This document shows, in pieces, positions 5,103 through 6,446 of a stretch of 6,446 nucleotides of DNA. Origin of the DNA: Gammaproteobacteria bacterium. Its GTDB lineage: Bacteria; Pseudomonadota; Gammaproteobacteria; JALTLT01. Each line of letters starts with the position of its first letter. Positions within the stretch are counted from its first letter, which is position 1. The translations under genes and the position numbers were made by a program. Where the stretch lies: NCBI GenBank assembly GCA_027001815.1, contig JALTLT010000129.1, forward strand, positions 1 to 6,446, in the 5' to 3' direction. Below the pieces are notes generated by a model. The model was not told where the DNA came from. It saw nothing but the letters and a program-made list of their open reading frames with translations, and did no database searches.

Positions 5103-6076
5103 GTTTCCTCCTTTTCACTACGAAGCATGGCGCGAGCGGCAAATTCCTCCATGCGCAGATCCCCCGTACGGAAGATGAGTTCACCGAGCACGCCGGTACT
5201 CAGCAGTGTGGCCGCCAGAAACCAGAACATGAGGCCGGTACCCACCAGGGAGTACGATACCGAATCCGCCAGGGGCGGCAGACCGGCCAGCATCAGGCCT
5301 CCCCCCAGGAGGATCGCGGGCGCTCCCCACAGACCGAACCACAGGACCGGTCGATGAACGAACGAGACGAGGGTCTTGATCACCAGGAGATCCAGCAACA
5401 CCTTGTAGACCCGGGAGAGGCCATACTTGGACTGACCGAAGCGGCGCGCATGGTGACGCACCTTGATCTCCGCAATACGCACACCGGAGAGCGACATCAT
5501 CGCCGGGATGAAACGGTGCATCTCGGAATAGAGAGGCGTCGCCCGAATCACCTCGGCCCGATAGGCCTTGAGAGAACAGCCGTTGTCCTTGATGGGGACC
5601 CCGGTCACCTTGCCGATGAGCCAGTTGGCGATCTTCGAGGGAATCTTTCGGGTGATCAGCTTGTCCCGCCGTCGATGGCGCCAGCCGACCACCAGATCGT
5701 ACCCCTCCGCCATCTTGTCGAGGAACAGCGGGATGTCGGCGGGATCGTTCTGCAGATCACCGTCCATGGTAACGATCACCTTGCCCCGCGCATGATCGAT
5801 ACCCGCAGCCATGGCGGGGGTCTGGCCACAGTTGCGACGGAAGCGGATGACCCGCAGATGGGGATCGGCGGCCGCCAGAGCGGCGGCCCGCTCGAAGGTT
5901 CGGTCGGAACTGCCGTCGTCCACGAAGATCAGTTCGTAGGGCAGACCGATCCCCCGTACCACCCGATCCAGCGCCTCGTACAGGAGGGTGACGTTCTCTT
6001 CCTCGTTGAAGAGCGGCACCACGACGGAGAGGTCGGGGCGGTTCTTGTGGCCATTCGCGCTTCTGCTGGCGCCCAT
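5099..6076 (-). CDS. GtrB/ArnC-like polyprenyl-phosphate glycosyltransferase (GT2)
   Basis: The 325-residue protein is predicted to transfer a sugar from a nucleotide donor to undecaprenyl phosphate on the cytoplasmic face of the inner membrane, supplying lipid-linked sugar for glycan modification. It shows the full GT-A signature: LSVVVPLFNEEENV (16-29), nucleotide-binding FVDDGSSDRT (51-60), catalytic metal motif MDGDLQNDP (104-112), EMHRFIPAMM (185-194) and RRFGQSKYGL (211-220). Two membrane helices follow at about 244-267 and 275-300, ending in a short cytoplasmic tail. I chose the ATG at 6076 because it has GGAG ten bases upstream and gives the usual short N-terminus. An in-frame ATG at 6130 would add 18 residues but lacks a ribosome site. 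It overlaps the downstream gene by four bases, forming an operon. The sugar cannot be named from sequence. Confidence 0.92.
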   Translation of the reverse strand: MGASRSANGHKNRPDLSVVVPLFNEEENVTLLYEALDRVVRGIGLPYELIFVDDGSSDRTFERAAALAAADPHLRVIRFRRNCGQTPAMAAGIDHARGKVIVTMDGDLQNDPADIPLFLDKMAEGYDLVVGWRHRRRDKLITRKIPSKIANWLIGKVTGVPIKDNGCSLKAYRAEVIRATPLYSEMHRFIPAMMSLSGVRIAEIKVRHHARRFGQSKYGLSRVYKVLLDLLVIKTLVSFVHRPVLWFGLWGAPAILLGGGLMLAGLPPLADSVSYSLVGTGLMFWFLAATLLSTGVLGELIFRTGDLRMEEFAARAMLRSEKEET

Positions 6077-6354
6077 GCTCGTTTTGCTCCATCCTGGCCG
6101 TGCGGAAAACACCTCGTTCCCCCATCCCATGGAACAGACAGATGGAACGGTGCAAACACTTCCGGGCGACCCGTCTGCTTTCGTCTTTGTCAGAGATCGC
6201 CTGCCGGAAAAGGTGGCCGATCTTCCCCCGCCACCACGGAAACACCGGGCCCCCTGCCCCCCTCCCCTGGCGGATACGGTAGCGGTGTCCCGTCATCGCG
6301 ACTTCTCCTGCCCGGGAGCGCGGAAAGAGACATCGCCTCTTTTCCCTCCAGGCA
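6077..6354 (-). other. long leader of the glycosyltransferase operon
   Basis: About 270 bases separate the predicted promoter from the first glycosyltransferase start. No riboswitch or attenuator fold is recognised. One open frame begins at an ATG (6296-6294) with AGGAG eight bases upstream and stays open to 5757, deep inside the glycosyltransferase gene in a different frame. Its composition is arginine-rich and unremarkable, so I do not call it a gene. Confidence 0.35.
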
Positions 6355-6383
6355 TTTATAACCCAAGCCCCCGGCAACCACAA
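6355..6383 (-). promoter_or_regulatory. candidate sigma70 promoter for the glycosyltransferase operon
   Basis: On the minus strand TTGTGG (6383-6378) and TATAAA (6360-6355) are separated by 17 bp. The -10 matches consensus at five of six positions and the -35 only at TTG. Transcription would begin near 6348, giving a leader of about 270 nt. Confidence 0.45.
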
Positions 6384-6399
6384 AGGAAATAGTGCCTTA

Positions 6400-6436
6400 A
6401 CAGGCCGTTGAAAAACCCCGTTTTTCGGCAGCCTGT
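6400..6436. repeat. 17-bp-stem hairpin at the right edge
   Basis: ACAGGCCGTTGAAAAAC (6400-6416) pairs with GTTTTTCGGCAGCCTGT (6420-6436) around a CCC loop. There are fourteen Watson-Crick pairs, two G-T wobbles and one mismatch. No T-run follows on either strand, so it is not a standard terminator. The 'GCTG-CCGAAAAAC' type end is reminiscent of intergenic repeats and insertion-sequence termini in proteobacteria, but I cannot name a family. Confidence 0.55.
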
Positions 6437-6446
6437 GCCACGGCGC

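Noticed and set aside
6076..6130. Upstream ATG start for the canonical glycosyltransferase
   Set aside because: No ribosome site precedes 6130, whereas 6076 has GGAG ten bases upstream and gives the usual N-terminus.
5354..6361. 335-codon plus-strand frame opposite the canonical glycosyltransferase
   Set aside because: It is antisense to a gene with complete GT2 motifs and has no recognisable domain.
1..6446. CRISPR array or phage-defence system
   Set aside because: No regularly spaced repeat array and no nuclease, helicase or toxin-antitoxin-like gene is present.

Overview
The window is GC-rich, bacterial, and most likely from a gammaproteobacterium, probably one with sulfur metabolism. 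This rests on the tRNA-Lys closely resembling the gammaproteobacterial form, a YeeE/YedE-type sulfur-compound transporter, a perfect FNR/ANR operator and paired polyprenyl-phosphate glycosyltransferases. The taxonomic call is inference; no rRNA or species marker is present.

Left edge (1-240, minus strand): the window opens inside what looks like the 5' end of a group II intron, which reads leftward off the window. It is inserted one base after the U-run of a strong intrinsic terminator. That terminator ends a very short transcription unit, and a perfect FNR box (TTGATCTGGATCAA) lies upstream, centred at exactly -41.5 from the start site predicted by an extended -10 element. The unit has no ATG and would make an RNA of about 67 nt with an anti-Shine-Dalgarno stretch (CUCCUCCG) near its 5' end. 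I read it as an undescribed oxygen-responsive small RNA; it is the most interesting item here.

392-933 (minus strand): a 67-residue arginine-rich protein with repeated ERR/DRR motifs, preceded by two copies of a 12-mer spaced exactly 21 bp apart. Then comes a tRNA-Lys(TTT) gene with encoded CCA, its own sigma70-like promoter and a strong terminator.

934-1509: gene-free DNA, including a 151-bp element made almost wholly of four hairpins. It has 19-bp imperfect terminal inverted repeats and a TTTA direct repeat at both ends, the hallmarks of a MITE (a non-autonomous transposon).

1510-3939: a plus-strand PAPS-dependent sulfotransferase with a TTG start faces a convergent minus-strand YeeE/YedE-family membrane transporter. 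A terminator lies between them, and a 36-bp AT-rich inverted repeat sits in the transporter's upstream region.

4092-6446 (minus strand): a two-gene operon of GT2 glycosyltransferases, overlapping by four bases (GTGA). Each has a GtrB/ArnC-like architecture: a cytoplasmic GT-A domain followed by two C-terminal membrane helices. The upstream protein is canonical with an intact DxD motif. In the downstream protein the DxD position reads AYH, so it is either a divergent subfamily or a pseudoenzyme partner. A sigma70-like promoter lies about 270 bp upstream, and a 17-bp-stem hairpin sits at the right edge. Their likely job is transfer of sugars to undecaprenyl phosphate for cell-envelope glycan modification.
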